From Prevotella sp. (GTDB lineage Bacteria; Bacteroidota; Bacteroidia; Bacteroidales; Bacteroidaceae), in NCBI GenBank assembly GCA_024697405.1, contig JAILFU010000065.1, positions 1 through 63,884 on the forward strand: DNA of 63,884 nucleotides, written 5' to 3'. Shown one piece after another: positions 25,651 to 33,109 of this stretch. The number at the start of each line of letters is the position of its first letter. Position 1 is the first letter of the stretch. The notes under the pieces are model-generated. The model was not told where the DNA came from, ran no database searches, and saw nothing but the letters and a program-made list of their open reading frames with translations. The position numbers were made by a program, and so were the translations under genes.

Positions 25651-26973
25651 CTAAGGTTTCCTTATGATTCTGCCATTCAAGATGTAGAGGCCGCCGGGCA
25701 GGCTATTCCATTCCTTGCCCGTCGCCACTTTCACGCCGAGCAGGGTGTAGACAGGCATGTCGAGCGTCTCGTCATCGGCCTCCACGCCCTGTATGCTCCT
25801 CATGGTGCCCGTGGCCACGGTGATGTCCTGTGTCCATACCGTTCCCATGAAGTCGGTATAGGTGGCGGTGACGATGCCTATGACATTCTGGTCCTCGGTG
25901 GTCAGAATCATGTTGCCGCTCATCTGGAAGTCATCGCTGCTGAAGGTGGTCTCCCCGATGAGGTCTTCCCTGTGGTTGTCCTTGAAAGTTCCCTTGTAGG
26001 TGGTGATCTTGCGGCTATAGCCGGCGGCTATCTTCAAGTCGTTAATCTTGTCAATCTCCCTCACTGCATAGAACCTCCTCAAGGCGTCGGGCATCTGGTA
26101 ATCGGGGTTAACCTTGGTCTCCAAGCCCATGGTCTGCAGGGCAGCATAGGCATAGCGCTTGCCCATGACGCGGTAGCCCACGTTGTTGAAGTGCCACGGG
26201 TCGACCCCGTTGCCGGGACAGCCCAGCGAGGAGATGACATGAGCCGTGGGGATGACCTCTGGCAGACGGTTCACCTGAGTATTGTGGGCATAGCAGCTGC
26301 CGCCCTGGTCCTGACGCAGCGTCTCGCCGGCAAAGAGGGGCACGCTGTCGGCGCTCAGCCCCAGGTCGGAGAGCATGTTGTTGTAGATCTTCTTCACATT
26401 GTTAGGCCAGTTCGGGTCGCCGTTGTTCGAGCAGCCCTGATGCAGCAGGACGCCCTTGATGATGCCCACCTCCTGGGCTTTCTTTCCCATGTCGACCAGC
26501 CGCTGGTAGGGGTTGCTACCGTAGGCACGTATGCGCTCTGCCTGCCAGGCCTCGGCCTTGGCCAGGATGCCGGCAATCTTGTCGGGCATGAAGCCTTCGA
26601 TGGCAATGCCGCCGATGGCTACATCGACCACGCCCACCTTCACATTCGTGGGCAGGGCGGCCACCATGGTGCGGCCGAAATAGTCGGCCATGCCCAGTCC
26701 GCCCCAGGGATTGACGATGGGCGGCGTGGCCTTGTACCACTCGCCAGTCGTCCGTTTCGGCGAGGAGAAGTCGCAGGTGGCCAGCATGAGGAAGCGGGCG
26801 TCGACATTCTGCTTGTCCACGGTTTCCGGCTGGGCGTTGCCCTCCATGTTCGACTGCCCGAAGCAGAGGTAGATGTAGAAGTTAGGGTCTGCATCGGGAC
26901 TTGACTGTGCAGCTACGCTGCTGAACGACAAATGAGAAACGACAAATGATAAAAACAGTAAAAAACGCTTCAT
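25651..26973 (-). CDS. SGNH-type acetylesterase (CE6-like) with T9SS-like C-terminal tail
   Basis: The 440-residue secreted protein has the SGNH block FGQSNMEGNA with Ser41, a later GVLLHQGCSNNGD block, and DPWH (Asp258, His261) completing the triad. This fits carbohydrate esterase family 6 and sialate O-acetylesterase-like enzymes, which deacetylate xylan. The last 40 residues (VYTLLGVKVATGKEWNSLPG then GLYILNGRIIRKP) resemble the C-terminal sorting domain of Prevotella type IX secretion cargo. The signal peptide core (LSFVVSHLSF) is encoded by a short direct repeat. The stop codon overlaps the GH31-to-CE6 junction by 4 bases. Confidence 0.85.
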   Translation of the reverse strand: MKRFLLFLSFVVSHLSFSSVAAQSSPDADPNFYIYLCFGQSNMEGNAQPETVDKQNVDARFLMLATCDFSSPKRTTGEWYKATPPIVNPWGGLGMADYFGRTMVAALPTNVKVGVVDVAIGGIAIEGFMPDKIAGILAKAEAWQAERIRAYGSNPYQRLVDMGKKAQEVGIIKGVLLHQGCSNNGDPNWPNNVKKIYNNMLSDLGLSADSVPLFAGETLRQDQGGSCYAHNTQVNRLPEVIPTAHVISSLGCPGNGVDPWHFNNVGYRVMGKRYAYAALQTMGLETKVNPDYQMPDALRRFYAVREIDKINDLKIAAGYSRKITTYKGTFKDNHREDLIGETTFSSDDFQMSGNMILTTEDQNVIGIVTATYTDFMGTVWTQDITVATGTMRSIQGVEADDETLDMPVYTLLGVKVATGKEWNSLPGGLYILNGRIIRKP

Positions 26974-29168
26974 TGTTTAATGATATTTAGTTCCTTTTTA
27001 TTCTTATCACGGATGAAGACGGGGATATGACCCTTGTCAACGGCCGTCGTCACGGTCTGCCCGCCGTCGTAGTGGCGGCCTGTGCGATAGTCCTGCCAGC
27101 CGCCGTCGCTCTTGGGCAGATAGGTCTTCCACTCAGTGACACCCGGCTCGGTAACGGGACTGATGAGCAGCGACGGGCCGAACATGTACTCACACTTCTG
27201 CTGCAGGGCCACAGGGTCGTCGGCAAAGTCGAAGACGAGAGGGCGCATCAGCGTGTATCCCTCGCTGGCGACGCGCTGGGCACATCGCTCTATATAGGGC
27301 AGCAGCCGGTAGCGCTCCTTCAGGCACTCGGCGATGACCGCCTGCGCCTCCGGGCCGTAGTTCCACGGCTCTGTGTTGCTCATGTAGCCGTGTACACGCA
27401 TCAGGGGCAGGTAGACCGACGTCTCTATCCAGCGCAGCATGCGCTCTATGTATTCCTGATTGGTGTACTGGTCGCCGGGGCGGAAGAAGCCGCCGGCATC
27501 GTAGGTCCACCAGGGAATACCGGCAGCCTGCACGCCCAGTCCGGCCACTATCTGGCGGCGCAGCGTCTCCCAGTCGTTGCCCACGTCGCCGCTCCACAGG
27601 GCAATGCCATAGCGCTGGATGCCGGGGAAGCCGCAGCGGGTGAGGATAAACGGAGAGGACGCTTTTAAACTAGACAATCCCTCATACACGGTCTTGCACA
27701 CCAGCAGGGGATAGACATTGCGCACCTGCTCGCCAGCCCAGCGGCCACGGTTCACGCGGCGGCCCGCCAAGTCGTCGTTTTCCGGCTCGGTAGCGTCCTG
27801 CCACCAGGCATCGATGCCCGTGGGCACCAGCCGCTCCTGGAAGTTGCGCCAATAGGCAGCGGCGGCATCGGGATTGAAGAAGTCTATCCAGTCGGTGCCG
27901 GGGATGTAGTAGTCGGCAGCCTGCATCTGGCGGCCCACCTCGGAGTTCTTGTCAATCTTCGACCACACGCTGAGCATCAGACGGATGTCCATGCGGTGCA
28001 GGCTGTCGGTCAGCGCCTTCGGGTCGGGGTAGTAGGTCTCGTCGAACTGCATGGCGTTCCACCCGTACTTGCCCCACCACTGCCAGTCCTGCACCAGCAT
28101 GCTCACGGGCAGCTGCTCCTGCTTGAAGCGGTTGGCCGTCTCCAGAATCTCCTGCGAGGAGTGGAACCGCTCGCGGCAGTGGATATAGCCCAGCGCCCAC
28201 GAAGGCATCAGCGGCGAGGGACCGGTGAGCTCGCGGTAGGCAGCGATGATTTCATCGGGGGAACCGACGAACACGGTATAGTCGACGGCTGTGGCCACGG
28301 GCGAACGGAAAACGGTCTTGTCGCTCTCCTTGTTATAGAATAATGTGGGCTTGTCGCCACGGGTCAGCTCAGCTGTCACGGCGTGCTTGCCGGCTTTCAG
28401 GTGAACGATGGTCGAGGTGGTGGGCGGCAGCCATGTGTTCTGCATGTTGATGACCACCTCTCCGTCGATGGTCAGGTGGTGGCGGCGTGCCATCTTCTGC
28501 CCGACATCGAGCAGCAAGGCATAGTCGCCCTCCTCGCTGATGTCTAGCTCTGCCTCGAAGAGGTTCTGCTGTCTCACCTCTCTCCTGCCGCCTTCAGTCG
28601 AGGTGACATCCACGGTCTCGCTCCTGCCCACATTTCCCCGTCTCTGCAACTCAACCTGCTGGCTGCAGGGGTTGAACTCGGTCAGGCCGTAGTTGTTCCA
28701 CAGGATGCCATAGCCCTTGCTCGACAAGAGCATGGGCAGGCTGATCTGCGTGTTCACCTGTGTCAGCCGCCGCGAGAGGCCGCGCACATTGCTGTAGCCG
28801 TCCTGAAACTGGCCTAGGCCGAAGAGGTACTCGTCCTTTGGAGAGAGGAAGGCCAGCGTGGCCTCGCCGCCCTTCAGCTCATGGCTGGTGGCGGTGAACA
28901 GGGGCTTTCCCTTGCGGTCCTTCACCGTGAGCAGCTGCCGCTTGCGGTCAATGTCGACACGGATGTTGTTGGTCTTCACCTCGTCGTGCTTCACGTAGAG
29001 CCAGTCGGGCAGGTCGCTTTCCGCCTGACCCTCGGCATAGATAATTCTCACGGCATTTCCAGCCACTTTCTTCACCGTCAGCTGCCCTTTTCCGAAGGGC
29101 ACCTGGGCTGCCAGCCAAAGGGGGAGGCCCACGGCCAGCAGCAGGGTAAACAGCATGTTTTTCTTCAT
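26970..29168 (-). CDS. Glycoside hydrolase family 31-type alpha-glycosidase (alpha-xylosidase-like)
   Basis: The 732-residue protein begins MKKNMLFTLLLAVGLPLWLAAQ. WWQDATEPEND carries nucleophile Asp458 and LWSGDVGNDWE the acid/base Asp528. A PA14-like insert occupies roughly residues 195-280, as in characterised alpha-xylosidases that act on xyloglucan. The start at 29168 is chosen because the signal peptide begins there. It is the first gene of a six-gene operon through GH8, overlapping the next gene by 4 bases. The alpha-xylosidase specificity is inferred from the PA14 insert. Confidence 0.88.
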   Translation of the reverse strand: MKKNMLFTLLLAVGLPLWLAAQVPFGKGQLTVKKVAGNAVRIIYAEGQAESDLPDWLYVKHDEVKTNNIRVDIDRKRQLLTVKDRKGKPLFTATSHELKGGEATLAFLSPKDEYLFGLGQFQDGYSNVRGLSRRLTQVNTQISLPMLLSSKGYGILWNNYGLTEFNPCSQQVELQRRGNVGRSETVDVTSTEGGRREVRQQNLFEAELDISEEGDYALLLDVGQKMARRHHLTIDGEVVINMQNTWLPPTTSTIVHLKAGKHAVTAELTRGDKPTLFYNKESDKTVFRSPVATAVDYTVFVGSPDEIIAAYRELTGPSPLMPSWALGYIHCRERFHSSQEILETANRFKQEQLPVSMLVQDWQWWGKYGWNAMQFDETYYPDPKALTDSLHRMDIRLMLSVWSKIDKNSEVGRQMQAADYYIPGTDWIDFFNPDAAAAYWRNFQERLVPTGIDAWWQDATEPENDDLAGRRVNRGRWAGEQVRNVYPLLVCKTVYEGLSSLKASSPFILTRCGFPGIQRYGIALWSGDVGNDWETLRRQIVAGLGVQAAGIPWWTYDAGGFFRPGDQYTNQEYIERMLRWIETSVYLPLMRVHGYMSNTEPWNYGPEAQAVIAECLKERYRLLPYIERCAQRVASEGYTLMRPLVFDFADDPVALQQKCEYMFGPSLLISPVTEPGVTEWKTYLPKSDGGWQDYRTGRHYDGGQTVTTAVDKGHIPVFIRDKNKKELNIIKQ

Positions 29169-29186
29169 CGCGTACACATTTTTCTG

Positions 29187-29194
29187 CAAAAATA
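29187..29194 (-). promoter_or_regulatory. Possible -7 box for the hemicellulose operon
   Basis: TATTTTTG on the minus strand fits TAnnTTTG, 18 bases before the GH31 ATG. No -33 partner is evident, so activation by a regulator is possible. The rest of 29195-29417 shows no gene, only AT-rich sequence. Confidence 0.4.
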
Positions 29195-29417
29195 ATACTA
29201 TTTGCGCAATGTCACTTTGTTTTTCCTGCTAAATCTTTTGCTTTATGTAACATGGGACTCCTTTTTAACTTTCTGGCAAATATTTGGGAGTAGCAGCTTC
29301 CTTCTGGGCTCGATGAGTTTTTAACAGCTGTCCTCCATTTCTTCGCTGAGGAAAGAATCCTGTATGAGCCGTTTCCGTTTCGGTTTTCTTACACCTCCAT
29401 ATTTTTCCACACTTTTC

Positions 29418-29449
29418 TTTGTCGCTTCCAAAAATATTTCGTAATTTTG
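29418..29449 (+). promoter_or_regulatory. Promoter for Rpn-family gene 2
   Basis: TTTG at 29418-29421, a 20-base spacer and TAATTTTG at 29442-29449 match the Bacteroidota consensus. The ATG follows at 29506. Confidence 0.6.
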
Positions 29450-29505
29450 CAACCGACAATGCCAGCCCACAGGGGCGTATGCACTTTTTGTAAAGAAAGA
29501 AGATA

Positions 29506-30429
29506 ATGACAGCTATAAATAGAGACGACGAAAACCTGACCGACGGAATACTGACGGGACGCGAAAGGTTTATCAATCCCTACACCGACTTCGGCTTCAA
29601 GAAGCTCTTCGGTACGGAGATGAACAAGGACCTGCTCATCAGCTTCCTCAACTCCCTCCTTGACGTCGGCAAGAACAGAATAACCGACGTGCAGTACCTG
29701 AACAGCGAGAACCTCGAGGCCGGGCACGATGACCGCCGCTCCGTTTTCGACGTCTATTGCAAGACAAAGGACGGCAGCCGCTTCATCGTCGAGATCCAGA
29801 AGGCCGAGCAGTCCTACTTCAAGGACCGAAGCATCTACTACGCCACCACACCCATACGCGACCAGGCGAAGAAAGGCAAGTGGGACTACCATCTGGAGAA
29901 TGTCTACGCCGTAGGCATCCTCAACTTCATGTTTGCTGACAATGAATATCCTGCCGACAGCTACCGCCATGTCATCAAGCTGAAGGACGTGGAGGACAAC
30001 CATGTGTTCTACGACAAGCTCACCTTCGTCTATCTTGAAATGCCAAAGTTCAACAAGCAGGAAGACGAGTTGGACACGATGTTCGACAAGTGGATGTTTG
30101 TGCTTCACAATCTGTCACGTCTGATGGAGCGTCCAAAGGCCCTTCAGGAGCGGGTGTTTAAGAAACTGTTCCGCCAGGCAGAGATAGCGCAATATGATGA
30201 GATGGAGCGTCGCCAGTATGCGTCGAGCCTGAAGGAATACTGGGACTATACGAGCACCCTTGACACCGCCTATATGAAGGGAGAGAGGAAAGGCCGAGAG
30301 GAAGGACGGGCAGAGGGACGGGCCGAAGGAATTCTTGATATAGCCCGCAAAATGAAATCCAAGGGGATGTCGGTGGAGGAGATAGCCGAAATGACAGACC
30401 TCTCAACAGAGGAAATCAGACGGCTGTAA
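29506..30429 (+). CDS. Rpn-family PD-(D/E)XK nuclease, copy 2
   Basis: The 307-residue protein belongs to a different branch from copy 1. It has the typical start RFINPYTDFGFKKLFG (residues 21-36), and Asp82, Glu96 and Gln98 in SVFDVYCKTK and FIVEIQKAEQ form the nuclease site. The C-terminus has a shorter run of GREEGRAEGRAEG, then IARKMKSKGMSVEEIAEMTDLSTEEIRRL, a helical tail that looks like a small helix-turn-helix. An internal Met before ERRQYASSLKEYW could start a short C-terminal form of about 75 residues. The gene is followed directly by the left arm of the insertion-sequence repeat. Confidence 0.87.
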   Translation: MTAINRDDENLTDGILTGRERFINPYTDFGFKKLFGTEMNKDLLISFLNSLLDVGKNRITDVQYLNSENLEAGHDDRRSVFDVYCKTKDGSRFIVEIQKAEQSYFKDRSIYYATTPIRDQAKKGKWDYHLENVYAVGILNFMFADNEYPADSYRHVIKLKDVEDNHVFYDKLTFVYLEMPKFNKQEDELDTMFDKWMFVLHNLSRLMERPKALQERVFKKLFRQAEIAQYDEMERRQYASSLKEYWDYTSTLDTAYMKGERKGREEGRAEGRAEGILDIARKMKSKGMSVEEIAEMTDLSTEEIRRL

Positions 30430-30541
30430 CAGCATTGTAATAAAGAAGACATAGACAGAAAGCTGCTGCTCACAAACAGGGCAACTGTCACATCGTTGCA
30501 TCATACAAAATCTCTATACGCGCGCACGCGAACGAATTTTT

Positions 30542-30747
30542 GGCGCTACAAGCGCTACTTTAGCATCTAACCTGTTGGAAAACAAACCATTATCTGTAGC
30601 TACAAGCCGCCGATTGGAGCTACTCTTGTAGCTACACCATCTGCTATGGGCCTTTGCCGGTAAATTCTCAGCGAATTTGACCAAAAAGCGCCGCCGTTTG
30701 GAAAAACACTAACGCCGTTTTGAAAAATACCGACCTGTGCAGTTGGA
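30542..30747. repeat. Left inverted arm with hairpin and two 21-bp units
   Basis: The arm contains a hairpin with perfect 12-bp stems (TGTAGCTACAAG at 30595-30606, CTTGTAGCTACA at 30625-30636) and an 18-base loop. Two 21-bp-type units follow (CCGCCGTTTGGAAAAA and CACTAACGCCGTTTTGAAAAA), then GACCTGTGCAGTTG next to the transposase stop. Upstream, 30518-30541 is rich in CGCG. Confidence 0.75.
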
Positions 30748-30748
30748 A

Positions 30749-32268
30749 TTATGCCGCAAAAGCAAACCTTGGTGCTTTTCCTATGAGCATGTCATACCTC
30801 TCAGCGTTCCTTTCTGCCACAGTGATAGTTGCTAAGGCGTGACTTCCTTCGACGGACCATGCCATTCCCTTACCTTTCTGCCTTTGTGCTACCAAAAGGT
30901 CGTTGGCTTTCTCCACGGGATTACTGGAGTTGTGCAGTCCGAGCCCTTTCCTTATAGCATAGCATGGTATGTGTTCGCTTTTGCGTTCGATGTATGTTGT
31001 GAGTTTGTCGAGTGCATCTTGCGACTTGATGTACTTCTGTCCGATAGCTGAAATGTATTCCAAAGCCCCTTTGACATTCCCGGCCCATAGAATGCCGTAG
31101 AGTTCCCGCTCTATCCTGTCCTTGTCATCCCTCATTGCCTTTCCGCACTTCAGCGCGGAGGAGAGTTGCTGATAGCATTTCTTCTGCAGGTGATGCCAGT
31201 CAAGGTACAGCGTGTAAGGCATGAATGCAAAGAATCTGCCGACATGTTCCTTAATTTCAGTCGCCCCGTCCGTAATGAACACCAACTGTCTGCCGGCCAG
31301 ATTGTTTGCCAGCAGGAATGCCATGAGTCGCTTGAAAGCCTGGTCCATATCCTTTGCCGTGATGTCGAATCTCTTGTCGCCATGCTGTATACTGATGACG
31401 GTATTGCTGATGAACCTTGTGTCCCGCTTGTGGGCTGGCCCGCGACATTCCTTCTGATGTTTCACCAGTACGTCGTCCACATATACATATACGCACTGCT
31501 CCGGCTTGCCCTCGGGCAGCGTTTCCATAAGGTGTTCTGGTATGCGGGCAGTACCCTCGCGCTTCTCGTTGTACAGCCTGGCCACCTCTGCCACCTTGTC
31601 CCTGTCTGCGGTATGGACTGCTGCGTCCTTTGCCTTCTTAATGACGGGGGAGGACTTGTCGGGTATGCCCGTGGCATCATCTATCTTGTTGGCACGGAGT
31701 ATTGCCTCGGATGCCTTGTCGTATTCAGCGTCAAAGCGTGTCCCGGTCCGCTCCACAAAATCCTTCACCGTCTTGGTGCAAAGGGCATCGTCTTCGCCCC
31801 TGTGTAGGAAGCGGTTGCACAGGTTGGTTGCCTTGGCATAGCTCACCAAGGACGAGAGGGTGAGAATCCTGTCAGAGAGTGACACCCCCCAGACACGCTC
31901 CTTCGGGCGGAGTGAGGAGAAGGCTTCGCCATATGCATAAACCTTCACACGCCCCGTCTCGCACTCTATCTCACACAGACGCCCGTCTATTCCGTCTTGT
32001 CCTTTTTTTTTGAGAGCTCCGTCATGTATTCGTCTGCTATTTCATTGCGCAGCCTGTTGCTGGCAGCCAGCGTCGCCTGCTCGTACACGTCGAATGAGCG
32101 CAGTAAGCCCTCTACGCTACTAAAGTCCATCTCGCCTCTGTCAGGCACGCCTCCGTCAACGGGAACCTTACGTTCAACCACAGTGCCGTCTTCCAGGGTG
32201 AAGCGGGCTATAAACTCCATTTTTGCACTTCTCTTGATTTCCTTGTTGCAGTCTTTTTCCTTGCTCAT
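30749..32268 (-). CDS. DDE transposase (ISKra4/ISLre2-like) made by -1 frameshift
   Basis: Two frames join into one product. Frame A (ATG 32268, stop 31987, 93 residues) overlaps frame B, which is open from before the slip site to the stop at 30749. At 32003-32011 the mRNA reads CTC-A9-GG, a classic -1 slippery run. Adding one re-read base makes the span 507 codons exactly, a 506-residue fusion. Frame B holds acidic candidates VYVYVDDVLV, FITDGATEIKEH and NPVEKANDLLVAQRQ, plus LYLDWHHLQKKCY, as in ISKra4 and ISLre2 transposases. The family choice is uncertain. Without slippage, frame B could start at a GTG at 31948. Confidence 0.75.
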
Positions 32269-32292
32269 TGTCTCTTTGGTGTTTGTACAAGA

Positions 32293-32321
32293 CAAAGTTA
32301 GTCAGTATCAAGGACATAACC
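32293..32321 (-). promoter_or_regulatory. Promoter for the transposase
   Basis: On the minus strand a TTG at 32323-32321, a 20-base spacer and TAACTTTG at 32300-32293 resemble the Bacteroidota consensus, so the transposase appears to use a native-type promoter. Confidence 0.45.
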
Positions 32322-32561
32322 AAGAATTGTAAAAACAGTTTAACATATTGAAAATCAATTATTTCAGGCCATATTCAAGCACACCGGCATTGGGTGTACC
32401 CCCCTACATCCCTCCCTATTTCGGAACGTCACAAATAGGCGCAAACACGAATACAAGCCACTGAGAGTCAGTATGTTGTGTAATTATTTCTAAATTCCTG
32501 AAGTGGAAAGGAACATGCGAAAACCTCTTGAATTTGTGAAAATTTAACAGTGTCTCATGCC

Positions 32562-32791
32562 GTTTTCAACTGCACAGGTCGTATTTTTCCAAATAGCGTT
32601 AGTATTTTTCCAAACGGCGGCAGTATTTTCCAAAATGGCGGCAGTATTTGGTTGAATTCTCTAGAGAATTGGGCGGAGAAGGCCGGTGGCAGATGCTGTA
32701 GCTACTATGGTAGCACGAAATGGAGGCTTGTAGCTATCGATAACATCTTGCATTCCAGCAGGATAGATGCCATAGTAGCGCTTGTAGCGCG
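32562..32791. repeat. Right inverted arm with three 21-bp units
   Basis: Read on the minus strand the arm mirrors 30542-30747, with three units (TACTGCCGCCATTTTGGAAAA, then two closer copies) and a decayed version of the hairpin. Outside it, 32791-32820 has two copies of CGCGCGTTTTTT-like sequence. From 32821 to 33037 I see no gene. Confidence 0.7.
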
Positions 32792-33037
32792 TTTTTTCGC
32801 GCGTTTTTTCGCGCACGTGGAGGAAACGAGCTGCCCTTTATCGCACCTGTAGCAAAATAATGTTGATGGATTAGGAAAACAACCCGAACGACAAGGATAA
32901 CTTTTATCAGCCTTTGTCTGCTGCTGTTGCGTGATGGCTGGTCACAATAGAGCGGAGGCATTCAGCATATTTTCATTCAGCAAATAGGTAACGAATTGCT
33001 AAAAAATGAAGTGAAATGTTAGATTTTGATTAATTTA

Positions 33038-33069
33038 TTTGCTGTTTTGACTTTTTAGCAGTAACTTTG
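33038..33069 (+). promoter_or_regulatory. Promoter for the SusC operon
   Basis: TTTG at 33038-33041, a 20-base spacer and TAACTTTG at 33062-33069 form a consensus Bacteroidota promoter. The susC-like ATG follows 40 bases later. Confidence 0.7.
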
Positions 33070-33109
33070 CACCCCAAATGCGAATATAAATTAGAGTAAA
33101 ATATATTTT

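Larger units (their letters stand above)
30542..32791. mobile_element. Insertion sequence bracketed by about 200-bp imperfect inverted repeats
   Basis: The element carries a two-frame transposase (30749-32268) and long outer arms, 30542-30747 and 32562-32791. Read outside-in, both arms begin GCGCTACAAGCGCTACT, then share CATCTA, a TAGCTACAAGCC block, GTAGCTACA, CATCTGC, GGCCTT, AATTCTC and GAATT. Both end in 21-bp units and GACCTGTGCAGTTG. I estimate about three quarters identity by eye. The 14-bp GACCTGTGCAGTTG at both inner ends could instead be the true insertion-sequence tips, with the outer arms being a host element it entered. No target-site duplication was recognised. Confidence 0.7.

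Noticed and set aside
30542..32791. Target-site duplication at the insertion sequence
   Set aside because: Sequences outside both the inner and outer candidate ends were compared by eye and no convincing short direct repeat was seen.
32550..32852. 100-residue frame in the right insertion-sequence arm
   Set aside because: It is built from the 21-bp units and arm repeats and is not conserved in the left arm.
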